The position numbers and the translations under genes are program-made. From positions 1 through 29,012 of the forward strand of contig JAUJNU010000019.1 in NCBI GenBank assembly GCA_030448085.1: a DNA stretch of 29,012 nt, given 5' to 3'. This DNA comes from Actinomycetota bacterium. Its GTDB lineage: Bacteria > Actinomycetota > UBA4738 > CADDZG01 > WHSQ01. How positions within the stretch are numbered: position 1 is the first letter of the stretch; each line of letters begins with the position of its first letter. Below the pieces are notes generated by a model, which saw nothing but the letters and a program-made list of their open reading frames with translations, was not told the DNA's origin and did no database searches. Below, one piece after another: positions 1 through 7,078 of the stretch.

Positions 1-507
1 AAGCTGCGAGACCCATCGCGCCGGACATCTGCCCTGCTCGAAGTGCAACAAGACCGCGAGGTGGGCTGTCGGCGCCGGTTCGACCTGCACCTCGAGGCCT
101 CCGGGCGACCCCTCCTCCTGATCGATGCCGAGGGCTGCCCCCAGCTTCGAGAGCCCGCTGCGCAACGCGTCTGCGGTCGCCATCTCGGGAAGCGCAACGA
201 GTGCTCTCCCTGCCGCATAGAGGGCAAGGCCCTCGGCGGGCGTGAGCCTCAAGGGGGCACCGAAGTAGTCCGCCATGCTGACGAAGACCTGGTCCTCTTC
301 GATGGTCACGTCGATGAGATCCCCCGGCCCGTAGCCCGGGAGGCCGCACATGAAGACGAGGTTCAGGTCCTCGATCAGCTCACGCTTCTTCAACCCGAAC
401 CTTTCTGAGAGCTCGTCCACGCTCACCCCGGGATGCCTGATGGCATAGGGAAGGAGCAGGAGGATCCTTCGCAGTCTGCGGCCGAGCCGGCCGGTGTCCT
501 GGCTCAC
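1..507 (-). CDS. pafC: PafC, WYL-domain transcriptional regulator (partial, runs off the left edge)
   Basis: Starts with GTG at 507 that overlaps the pafB stop in a GTGA tetranucleotide, so the two genes are translationally coupled. The 169 visible residues begin MSQDTGRLGRRL and contain the helix-turn-helix part (residues about 24-50, GVSVDELSERFG), then the linker typical of PafC (GLPGYGPGDLIDV and LRLTPAEGLALYAAGRAL). In actinobacteria PafC pairs with PafB to activate RecA-independent DNA-damage genes. The gene follows pafB directly, as is usual for this locus. The last 15 or so residues before the edge (after VLLHFEQGR) no longer look like the expected first strand of the WYL domain, so a frameshift near positions 1-50 is possible. 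The rest of the protein lies outside the window. Confidence 0.88.
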   Translation of the reverse strand, partial: MSQDTGRLGRRLRRILLLLPYAIRHPGVSVDELSERFGLKKRELIEDLNLVFMCGLPGYGPGDLIDVTIEEDQVFVSMADYFGAPLRLTPAEGLALYAAGRALVALPEMATADALRSGLSKLGAALGIDQEEGSPGGLEVQVEPAPTAHLAVLLHFEQGRCPARWVSQL

Positions 508-1505
508 GATCGGTTCGCCACCGGCATCAGGTGCTGGATGAGAGCGCTGCGTGCCTCCTGAGGCGAGACGATCTTCGCCTTGTCGCCGAGGCCGAGGACC
601 CAGGAGATGAGCGCCCCCTGGTTCGCTACCGGGAGCTCCACCCGCACCGCGCCTCCCTCGAGGTCGGTGAACGAAACGCCCGGGATGTTCTGCCGGGCCC
701 ACCAGTTGAGATCGGCAGCTATCTCGACGACCGCGATGGTCCTGTCGCCGCCGCCGATCTCCCACGCCTCGCCCTTCAGCTGCTCGGCCGCGTTGAAGCC
801 GGCGGGCCGCTCGAACCTGCCGGGCAGCTTCTCCAGGGGATCCTCTATCCTCGAGACCTTGAACGCGCGGATGGCTTCCCGCCCGCGGTCCTTGCCCACG
901 ATGTACCAGCTCCCCTTGCGGTGAACCAGGCCGTACGGCTCCATCGTTCTGTCACTCATCGCTCCGGTTCCTGAGGCGTAACGGAACGAGAGCGGTGCGC
1001 GGTCGAGAACCGCCTGCATGAGGGGGGCCAGCAAGGGCTGCTCGGCGGCGACATCCGCTCCGTAGACCACCCGGGGGCCGCCCCAGGTCGCGGCGGTGGC
1101 TCCCACCGAGAGCTTCATGAGACCCGCCTCGGCCTCTTCTCCCCCGCTCCCGATCAGCCCCTCCCCGGCTATCCGGAGGGCGGCCAGCTCATCCGGGTCG
1201 AGGTCGAGCTCTGGCAGGTAGTACTTGGATTTCGGGATGATGTATCCGTCGGGGTCGTCGCTCAGCGGGTCGATGGAGACGACATCGAGGGGGATCCCCA
1301 TGGCGCGGAGCGACTCCTTGTCGCGCTCGAAGGCGCGGCGGAAGGCTTCGAAGCTGGGCTCATCCCCGTAACCGGCGATCCGCTCCCTGATCTCCTGGGC
1401 CGGCAGTGGGCGGCTCGTCTCTAGGAGCGCCGCTATCAGGTTGATGAGTCGCTCGATCCGCCTCATCCGGTGAGGGTATCCAACGGCTTGGGCGACGAGG
1501 GGCAT
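504..1505 (-). CDS. pafB: PafB, WYL-domain transcriptional regulator
   Basis: Full-length protein of the PafB/WYL family (about 320-333 residues). It has an N-terminal winged helix-turn-helix (RRIERLINLIAALLETSR through RRAFERDKESLRAMGIPLD), a middle linker with YYLPELDLDPDELAALRIA, and a C-terminal WYL domain containing SWYIVGKDRGREAIRAF near residue 200. Two starts are possible. The ATG at 1505 has a GGGAGG nine bases upstream. The ATG at 1466 (MRRIERL) fits the family start better but lacks a Shine-Dalgarno. Known role of the family: PafB and PafC form a heterodimer that activates DNA-repair genes during mitomycin-type stress; they are co-encoded with pafA but are not needed for pupylation itself. 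It overlaps pafC by four bases. Confidence 0.93.
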   Translation of the reverse strand: MPLVAQAVGYPHRMRRIERLINLIAALLETSRPLPAQEIRERIAGYGDEPSFEAFRRAFERDKESLRAMGIPLDVVSIDPLSDDPDGYIIPKSKYYLPELDLDPDELAALRIAGEGLIGSGGEEAEAGLMKLSVGATAATWGGPRVVYGADVAAEQPLLAPLMQAVLDRAPLSFRYASGTGAMSDRTMEPYGLVHRKGSWYIVGKDRGREAIRAFKVSRIEDPLEKLPGRFERPAGFNAAEQLKGEAWEIGGGDRTIAVVEIAADLNWWARQNIPGVSFTDLEGGAVRVELPVANQGALISWVLGLGDKAKIVSPQEARSALIQHLMPVANRS

Positions 1506-1556
1506 CCTCGCAAGCCTCCCTACGCTCCCCAGCGAGGGGCGTGGCCCCCTTCACCC

Positions 1557-2633
1557 TCAGGGATCGAGGTGAAAGGCCGCATGAACGCCGGCCGCGGCCC
1601 CCGCGAGGAACAACTCCGGCGTCTCGTCCATCCTGCGACCCATCGAGCTGGGTCGCAGGCCCCGGTCCCGCAACAGGCCTATCCCGGGCTCGCCGTCAGC
1701 CGTCACCACGTCGTGTCTGTCGCGGATCCGAGCGCCGGTCAGCTGCTCTTGCAGCGGCCCCAGCCGGTCCTCGTGCAGTCGAGGCAGGACCACGGTCGCC
1801 CGCTCCCTCGCAGCTACCATGAGGGCCGTGAGGCTGTGATGGCTGATCCCGAGGTGGCGCTCCCTGAGGTCAACGAATGAGATACGCAGAGCGGCTATGG
1901 CTCGGCCCCCGAGCGCCGTGGTCGCGTCGAGCACTTGGCCCTGCTCCATCGCCGTGAACCCCAGCACCGTCCCCGTTCCGACGACGCCGGGACCCATCGC
2001 TACCACCACCGCGTCCACCCTCGCAGCGACCCGCAGGGCCGTCAGGCCGCTGAAGATGTTCACCGCCTCGAGGTCCCCGCCGAAGGCGTGCCCTGCGGTG
2101 CAGGTGACATCGATCAGCTTCTCGGCCCGCAGGGTCCGCACCAGCTCGCTCCAGGACAGCGGCAGAGCTGCGCCATCCGTCATGAGGTAGCCGACCCGGA
2201 CCCCCGGCGCCGAGGCCTTCAGACCCGCGGCAACCGCCGCGACCTGCGAGTGGAGCCCACAGGCAACGACGGGGATGCCATCCAGCGAAGCCGCATCCCT
2301 GAGAGCCTCGTGATGATCGCTCTCGGGAGCGTCGGCCACCATCACCTCGGTCTGCCACGGGGTGTAGCGCATCTTGACCACGTGGCCGGGCCCCCGATCC
2401 ACCGTCCCCGGTCCATCGAGATTCCAGAGGATGAACCCCTCGCCTCCTGTGCCGAGGCCGAGCTCGATCCCGGTCACGTTCACCACCACGCGGTTGCCGG
2501 GCTCGAGGGGGCCGAGCATCGCCGGCCACGCGGCCGCCACGATCTCCTCCCCGTCCAGATCCAGGCGCACCCGGACGAGATCTTCTCGATCCTCCAGCAC
2601 CTCGACCACGAGGGCCTGCCTGAAAGAAGCCAC
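1557..2633 (-). CDS. DUF3866 family protein
   Basis: An intact protein of 358 residues matching the DUF3866 family of actinobacteria and some Firmicutes, whose function is unknown. Visible features are an N-terminal beta-rich part (VVEVLEDREDLVRVRLDL), glycine-rich segments (GTGGEGFILWNLDGPGTVD) and several Rossmann-like hydrophobic strands (VRVGYLMTDGAALPLS, VDAVVVAMGPGVVGTGT). No signal peptide or membrane segment is seen. The GTG start follows the pafA stop with no spacing (TAG then GTG), so it is probably translated by coupling to pafA. It sits between pafA and pafBC, which suggests co-expression with the pupylation genes, but no role there can be read from the sequence. Confidence 0.85.
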   Translation of the reverse strand: MASFRQALVVEVLEDREDLVRVRLDLDGEEIVAAAWPAMLGPLEPGNRVVVNVTGIELGLGTGGEGFILWNLDGPGTVDRGPGHVVKMRYTPWQTEVMVADAPESDHHEALRDAASLDGIPVVACGLHSQVAAVAAGLKASAPGVRVGYLMTDGAALPLSWSELVRTLRAEKLIDVTCTAGHAFGGDLEAVNIFSGLTALRVAARVDAVVVAMGPGVVGTGTVLGFTAMEQGQVLDATTALGGRAIAALRISFVDLRERHLGISHHSLTALMVAARERATVVLPRLHEDRLGPLQEQLTGARIRDRHDVVTADGEPGIGLLRDRGLRPSSMGRRMDETPELFLAGAAAGVHAAFHLDP

Positions 2634-3981
2634 CTAGAGCGAGGTGATGAGCTTCGCCACCCGCTCGTCCGAGTAGCGGAAGGGGTCCTTGCACAAGACG
2701 GTCCGCTGGGCCTGGTCGTTCAGCTTGAGGTGCACCCAATCCACCGTGTAGTCCCTGCGCTTGCGCTTCGCGGCGCGGATGAACTCACCGCGGAGTTTCG
2801 CTCTCGTCGTCTGGGGAGGCCTGAACTTCGCCTGTTCGATGTCCTTCTCATCACACATCCGCTCGGCGAGCCCGCGGCGCTCCAGCAGGTAATAGAGGCC
2901 TCTTTTCTGCTGACGTCGTAGGCCGCGAGGTCCATCAGCGACCTTCGGGTGAGTGAGCGTGGATGCCCTGGATTTGGGGCTTCGCATCTGCTCGATCACG
3001 TGCCGCTTGGCGATCCAGTCCACCTGGTGGATGAGCCGATCCTGGTCCTCCTCGAGGGCAACCGCCGCGATGTTCCTACATCGCGGCTATCTCCTTCATC
3101 ACCGGATCGTCCTCGATCGACCCAGCGCAATGCCTTGTCGCCGAGGTACTCCTTCTGGATGTCGAGAGCCGCGAGCTCGCGACCGTTCCCGAAAGTCGCA
3201 CCTTGCAGGTGCACTCAGTGTCCGGGATGTCGCGGATCGCCCGGATCAAGATCTCGAGCGTCATGTCGCGGATCTGGACGCCCTCTTCGACCATGCTGGA
3301 AGCAGCAGAGCCGTCGCCCCGACCTTCAGGTACGAGGCCACTCGTTCATGTTCGGAGTCACCGACGATCACATGGAGACGGCGATATTTCTCGGCGTCTG
3401 CGTGCGGCTGTTGTGGAAGATGATCGCGGGACCTCGCCGTTGCGGGCGACACGCCTCCCAGATGTGCTCGGCCCTCTGCGAGTCTGGCCAGAGCGCACCC
3501 CGGGCCGTCTGCAGCACCTTGCCGCGCCGGCGAAGATCTGGCGAGACGAAGAACGGGATCATCACCTCGGAAAGGCGGCCGAACTCGCCGTAGCGTGAGA
3601 CGAGGTAGTTCTCGTGACTGCCGTAGGAGTTCCCGGCGGAGTCAGTGTTGTTCTTGAAGAGGTAGATGTCGCCCGAGATCCCCTCCTCTCGGAGGCGCGC
3701 CTCGGCCGCCTTCAGCAGGTCCTCGAGGATCCTCTCCCGCCTTGTCGTGAACGACCAGGTCGTAGACGGAGTCGCACTCGGGGGTTGCGTACTCCGGGTG
3801 CGAGCTTCAACGTCGAGGTAGAGCCGGGCGCCGTTCTCGAGAAGACATTGGACGAGCGCCCCCACGAAACGACCCTGCGGAAGAGGTAGCGGGCTACCTC
3901 GTCAGGAGACAGGCGCCGCTGCCCCCTGAACGTACAGGTGACGCCGTATTCGTTCTCGGTGCCGAAGATCCGTCTCTCCAC
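2634..3981 (-). CDS. pafA: Pup--protein ligase PafA, reading frame broken by many frameshifts
   Basis: PafA joins the C-terminal glutamate of Pup to substrate lysines using ATP. The N-terminus ([21 protein letters not shown] start at 3981) and C-terminus ([34 protein letters not shown]) are plainly PafA. The total span equals about 449 codons, the normal family length. Inside, the frame changes roughly a dozen times (near 3840, 3808, 3740, 3540, 3450, 3395, 3350, 3295, 3200, 3100, 2945 and 2900). Stitching the frames restores the usual motifs: [81 protein letters not shown] and [13 protein letters not shown]. Conserved residues survive, so this looks like base-calling error more than gene loss. 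It lies between an acidic mini-gene and DUF3866. Confidence 0.87.
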
Positions 3982-4007
3982 ATCCGCGAGGATATGGCGA
4001 GTAGCCC

Positions 4008-4197
4008 CTACTCGTCGGACGTGGGCGAGCCCTCGTCCTCACCCTGGTTGGGCTCCGAAGCCGCAGCGGCCTTCTCCCACTCGGTGTTCGGGTCCACCTG
4101 GGGGTCCAGGGCCTGCGGTGGGCCTCGTCGATCGTTATGTTCGCCTCTACGTTCGCTTCCTCACCCGAGTCTCGGGATTGCCGTTCTGCTCGCTCAT
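4008..4197 (-). CDS. small acidic protein between prcA and pafA (unrecognised, frame disrupted)
   Basis: An ATG at 4197 is preceded at good spacing by AGGAGG, 12 bases after the prcA stop. The first frame reads [11 protein letters not shown] and then stops. The next frame continues [16 protein letters not shown], and a third ends [19 protein letters not shown] then [16 protein letters not shown] with a TAG stop at 4008. The reconstructed product is about 63 residues, very acidic, low in hydrophobics and probably disordered, ending in glutamate but without the Gly-Gly of Pup. The protein-like composition of each piece and the two frame changes match the error pattern in the neighbouring prcA end and pafA. 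I do not recognise a family. Its place inside the proteasome operon suggests an accessory role, which is inference only. Confidence 0.55.
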
Positions 4198-4209
4198 ATT
4201 CCCTCCTGG

Positions 4210-4877
4210 TCAAGACTTCGTCAGCTCTTCTTTGGAAAGCCTGCGGAACTTGCGGCGGGGCCGGGTCCTGTCGAGAACCGCCACCTCGAGGAGCTCCACC
4301 TCGCGCCCCTCCACCGACTTCAGGGCGTCACGCCCGAGCTTCAGTCCCGCCTCGAGCTCGAGGGGCTCGGATGGGAACTTCTCCTTGAGGTAGGTCCCAG
4401 AGCGTCCGCCTGACCGCCCATCGCCACCACACCTGCCGGTCGGTGACGGACCGTCGAAGAGGATGTGGAACAGCTCGTTCTGTCGGGAGTGTCCCCCACG
4501 GCGGCAACGAGGATCTCGCACTCGTAAGGCTTGACCTCTCCGGTGAAGATGTTGCCGAGCGACTGCGAGTAGGCGTTGGCGAGGCCCTTCGCGGTGACGT
4601 CTTCCCGGGAGTAGGAGAAACCCTTCACGTCGACCAAGCGGATGCCGCCGATGCGGAGCTGCTCGAACTCGTTGAACTTGCCAACCCCGGCGAAGGCGAT
4701 CTTGTCGTAGATCTCGGAGATCTTGTGGAGGGTGACCGAGGGGTTCTCGGCGATGAAGAGGATCCCGTTCTCATACTCGAAGGCGATCACCGAACGGCCG
4801 CGGGCGATGCCCTTGCGTGCGTAGTCGCCCTTGTCCTTCATCAGCTGTTCGGGCGAGACGTAATACGGCGTAGCCAT
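4210..4877 (-). CDS. prcA: proteasome alpha subunit PrcA (C-terminal part frame-disrupted)
   Basis: PrcA forms the outer rings of the 20S proteasome core, gates substrate entry and docks Mpa. The ATG at 4877 has a GGAGGAG five bases upstream inside the end of prcB, and the two genes are two bases apart. Residues 1-130 are intact: the N-terminal gate and first helix ([20 protein letters not shown]), the strand [20 protein letters not shown] and the core [21 protein letters not shown]. After [12 protein letters not shown] the frame shifts near 4495, and again near 4440 and 4395. The remaining pieces are [37 protein letters not shown] and [18 protein letters not shown], ending in EELTKS at 4210. 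The span of about 222 codons is a little short for the family. Confidence 0.93.
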
Positions 4878-4879
4878 GA

Positions 4880-5731
4880 CTACTCCTCCACCTTCGGCCG
4901 ACGGACGTCGACCGTGTGTGTCTCGGGCCGGCGCATCTCGTCCTGCCTGTTCGCGATGAGCTGTTCGAACAGGCTCTGGATCTCCTCTTCTGCGATCTCG
5001 ACTGCCCCCGGCGCGGAGATGGCGACGACCGTGGGAAAGATCCCGCGCATAAGGTCGGGGCCCCCCGTGCCGACGTCCTCGTCCGCCGCGTCGAAGAGAG
5101 CCTCGATGGCGATCGTCACGGCCTCATCCCGGCCGAGGTCCGCCCTGAACCGCTTCTTCAGCGAGGACCGCGCATCCTTGCCGCCCGATCCCGTCGCGTG
5201 GTAGTCGTCCTCTTCGTAGCGCCCCCCGGTGATGTCGTACTTGAAGATCCTGCCGAGCGAACGCCTCTCGTCGTAGCCGGCGAACAGGGGGACGACGGCC
5301 AAGCCCTGCATCGCTGCCGGCAGGTTGGAGCGGATCATCTGGGAGAGCTTGTTCGCCTTGCCCTCGAGGCTGAGGCGCTCGCCCTCGACCTTCTCGTAAT
5401 GCTCGAGCTCGGTCTGGAGCAGGCGGACCATCTCCACGGCCGGACCCGCGGCCCCCGCGATGGCCACGGCGGACATGTCGTCCGCCAGGAAGACCTTCTC
5501 GATAGAGCGGTGGGCGATCTGGAAGCCCTCGGTTGCCCTCCGGTCCCCCGCCACGATCACGCCCTCGTCGTATCTCAGAGCGAGGACGGTGGTCCCTTCC
5601 GGCACCTCGAGATGGCCCTCGGCGCCGGGCGCGGTAAGTAGCTCGGGTGCCTGGGCGCGCAGCACCTCTGAGAACGATGACCCCGGCCCATAGAGGGGCA
5701 CCCTCATGAGATCGTCAAGCCTCGGCTCCAT
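4880..5731 (-). CDS. prcB: proteasome beta subunit PrcB
   Basis: The catalytic subunit of the 20S core, a Ntn-hydrolase. The 283-residue precursor has a propeptide of 46 residues, and self-cleavage should expose Thr47 in the motif [10 protein letters not shown]. Counting from that threonine, Asp17 (GDRRAT) and Lys33 (IEKVF) are in the expected places, so the active site looks complete. Further family motifs are [35 protein letters not shown] and [15 protein letters not shown]. The ATG at 5731 lies 48 bases after pup; no strong Shine-Dalgarno is visible there, and a second in-frame ATG exists eight codons in. It is followed after two bases by prcA. Confidence 0.97.
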   Translation of the reverse strand: MEPRLDDLMRVPLYGPGSSFSEVLRAQAPELLTAPGAEGHLEVPEGTTVLALRYDEGVIVAGDRRATEGFQIAHRSIEKVFLADDMSAVAIAGAAGPAVEMVRLLQTELEHYEKVEGERLSLEGKANKLSQMIRSNLPAAMQGLAVVPLFAGYDERRSLGRIFKYDITGGRYEEDDYHATGSGGKDARSSLKKRFRADLGRDEAVTIAIEALFDAADEDVGTGGPDLMRGIFPTVVAISAPGAVEIAEEEIQSLFEQLIANRQDEMRRPETHTVDVRRPKVEE

Positions 5732-5779
5732 AGCAGCAACATAACCCGCGTCGGCGCCGCGTGAACCTGGGAGTGGGTG

Positions 5780-5971
5780 CTACTCCCCGCCCTTCTGGAC
5801 GAACCCCCGGACGAATTCCTCCGCGTTGGTCTCGAGGACGGAATCGATCTCGTCGAGCAGTTCGTCAACGTCTTCTGTATTGGTCGCCTCGGCCTGGGCT
5901 TCGGTCTCCTGCGGCTGCTCTTCATCCTGCCGCGGCTTGCTTTTCTTGCTCTGCTCTCCCGAAGGGCTCAT
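5780..5971 (-). CDS. pup: prokaryotic ubiquitin-like protein Pup
   Basis: A 63-residue, acidic, largely disordered protein ending in Gly-Gly-Glu. The N-terminal half is rich in Glu, Gln and Lys ([19 protein letters not shown]). The C-terminal half is the helix-forming segment that binds the Mpa coiled coil ([19 protein letters not shown], then [10 protein letters not shown]). Because the gene encodes the terminal Glu directly, Pup is ready for ligation by PafA without the deamidation that Dop performs on GGQ forms. It lies 27 bases downstream of the HExxH gene and 48 bases upstream of prcB, so it is probably transcribed with both. Confidence 0.97.
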   Translation of the reverse strand: MSPSGEQSKKSKPRQDEEQPQETEAQAEATNTEDVDELLDEIDSVLETNAEEFVRGFVQKGGE

Positions 5972-5998
5972 CCAAGGCTCGCTTTCCGTGCTTCTAAG

Positions 5999-6514
5999 TC
6001 AGGGGTCAATCGTAACTTCCTCGTCGAGGTCCCATGGAGCTTCCTCCCCACCGAGGTCCAACGCCCCTCCAGGCAGGCAATCCGCAGACCTGTAGTTGTC
6101 CGGCATCCTCGGATAGTGGTCCCTCCAGTAAGTGATCGCGAGGTCTCTGGCGCTCGCCACCGGCGCCCCTAGGAGCCGCGCCATCTCCGCGTCCCGCTGA
6201 ACCGCGAAACACTCCGTTCGCTCCTCGTTGATCTCACCCTTCATGTGCATCGCCTCGTGGGTGAGTATGTGAACGGCGATCACCTGCTCCGGCTCTGGAT
6301 CGGCCCTGTCGGAACGGAGGTACGAGGCTAGGTCTCTGCACTGGTCCCTCTTGATGAGGGTCTCCTTCAGCGGAACCCCGTCGGGGCCGCAAGGGACGAA
6401 ACCGAGCTCCACTCCGGCATCGACGAAGGCGCGTCCGAAGCTCTGGCACTCGACCTTCACGGGGGCGCCCACGATCACGCTGGCCGCCTTCTCGAGCTTG
6501 TCTTCGAGCCTCAT
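5999..6514 (-). CDS. putative HExxH zinc-metalloprotease-like protein of unknown function
   Basis: A 171-residue protein starting at the ATG at 6514, coupled to the preceding small membrane gene (TGAGGATG). It contains LTHEAMHMKGEINEERTE at about residues 84-101: a HExxH zinc-binding motif (HEAMH, 86-90) followed by acidic residues that could supply a third ligand (E98 or E101). Five cysteines (23, 42, 59, 102, 146) and a tryptophan-rich acidic tail are also visible. There is no signal peptide; the longer in-frame extension upstream to 6721 overlaps the small membrane gene and is low-complexity, so I rejected it. It sits directly before pup. Peptidase activity is possible but unproven, and it is too short for most known HExxH peptidase families. 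Confidence 0.72.
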   Translation of the reverse strand: MRLEDKLEKAASVIVGAPVKVECQSFGRAFVDAGVELGFVPCGPDGVPLKETLIKRDQCRDLASYLRSDRADPEPEQVIAVHILTHEAMHMKGEINEERTECFAVQRDAEMARLLGAPVASARDLAITYWRDHYPRMPDNYRSADCLPGGALDLGGEEAPWDLDEEVTIDP

Positions 6515-6516
6515 CC

Positions 6517-6678
6517 TCAGACGAAGGGGGTGAGGGCGGCCATCCCCAGGGCGCCCAGAGCGACGGCGGCGAACCAGGGGAACGGCTTCGGCCTGCCGAT
6601 CGCGTCCGTCCGGGCGAGGAGCCAGCGGGCCAACACGACGGCTGCGAGCACGAGCCACAAGAGGCCGAAAAGATGCAT
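6517..6678 (-). CDS. 53-residue membrane protein with two transmembrane helices
   Basis: ATG at 6678, stop TGA at 6517. The protein starts MHLFGLLWLVLAAVVLARW (first helix, about residues 3-21), has a short charged loop LLARTDAIGRPKPF, and then a second helix WFAAVALGALGMAALTPF (about residues 38-52). The stop is separated by two bases from the ATG of the HExxH gene, a typical coupled arrangement. It is too short to appear in most gene calls. Hydrophobic periodicity and tight spacing support it; no family is recognised. It could anchor or partner the HExxH protein, which is inference from position. Confidence 0.6.
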   Translation of the reverse strand: MHLFGLLWLVLAAVVLARWLLARTDAIGRPKPFPWFAAVALGALGMAALTPFV

Positions 6679-6680
6679 CC

Positions 6681-7040
6681 CTAGACGATGAAGCCAGGCC
6701 CGGCGACGGGCCCGCTTTCACTCTCTTTTCCTCTGCAGATGGGCGGATCGGGGGGCGAAACCCTGTAAAACTCTCTCATTACTAGGGTAACAGACCTAGT
6801 AAATAAGTTGACCGGGGCCTTCGAGAGGGCATGCCCGAACGCCGTTCGGCGCACGGACGCCCCCACCATCCAGTAGGGGCCCTTGCAGACATCGAAGTCA
6901 TCCGGGTCCCCGGTCAGGGCACGGGCGTACCTCCGGCCCTCCCCCTCAGCGGCCAGCACGCCCCCACCACCGCGGATCGCCTCACCGGTTCTGGCCACGA
7001 TCTCGCCCCGCTCGTCTAGGACGGCGATTCCACTGTCCAC
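6681..7040 (-). CDS. possible small protein, weakly supported
   Basis: An open frame of 119 codons from a GTG at 7040. Residues 1-60 (IAVLDERGEIVARTGEAIRG, then FDVCKGPYWMVG) read like the C-terminal half of a small secreted or lipoprotein-type domain. The later half crosses an AT-rich, palindrome-bearing stretch and reads unlike protein. Its stop lies two bases before the next start codon, which slightly favours a real gene. The start region has no clear Shine-Dalgarno, and a longer N-terminus would run into the end of the RTX gene. It may be a decayed or frame-damaged remnant. Confidence 0.3.
   Translation of the reverse strand: MDSGIAVLDERGEIVARTGEAIRGGGGVLAAEGEGRRYARALTGDPDDFDVCKGPYWMVGASVRRTAFGHALSKAPVNLFTRSVTLVMREFYRVSPPDPPICRGKESESGPVAGPGFIV
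6779..6802. promoter_or_regulatory. 24-bp perfect inverted repeat in an AT-rich pocket, candidate operator upstream of the pup operon
   Basis: The two 8-base arms TTACTAGG and CCTAGTAA are exact reverse complements separated by GTAACAGA. The surrounding 60 bases are clearly richer in A and T than the rest of the window. The element lies about 100 bases upstream of the 53-residue membrane protein gene that heads the HExxH-pup-prcBA run. A symmetric site of this size is typical of a dimeric repressor operator. No convincing -35/-10 pair is seen, so promoter assignment is tentative. Confidence 0.4.
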
Positions 7041-7078
7041 CCCCGGCCCCGCATCGATCGTGTCACCCGAACCGTTCC

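Noticed and set aside
1935..2921. Long plus-strand open frames opposite DUF3866 and pafA, and similar ones opposite dop (9587-10642), mpa (11103-12293) and the thiolase (13842-14732)
   Set aside because: They mirror strongly conserved minus-strand proteins, have compositions typical of antisense frames in high-GC DNA, and show no family motif.
5999..6721. A 240-residue version of the HExxH protein
   Set aside because: Its first 69 residues are arginine- and proline-rich low complexity and overlap the well-formed two-helix membrane gene in another frame.
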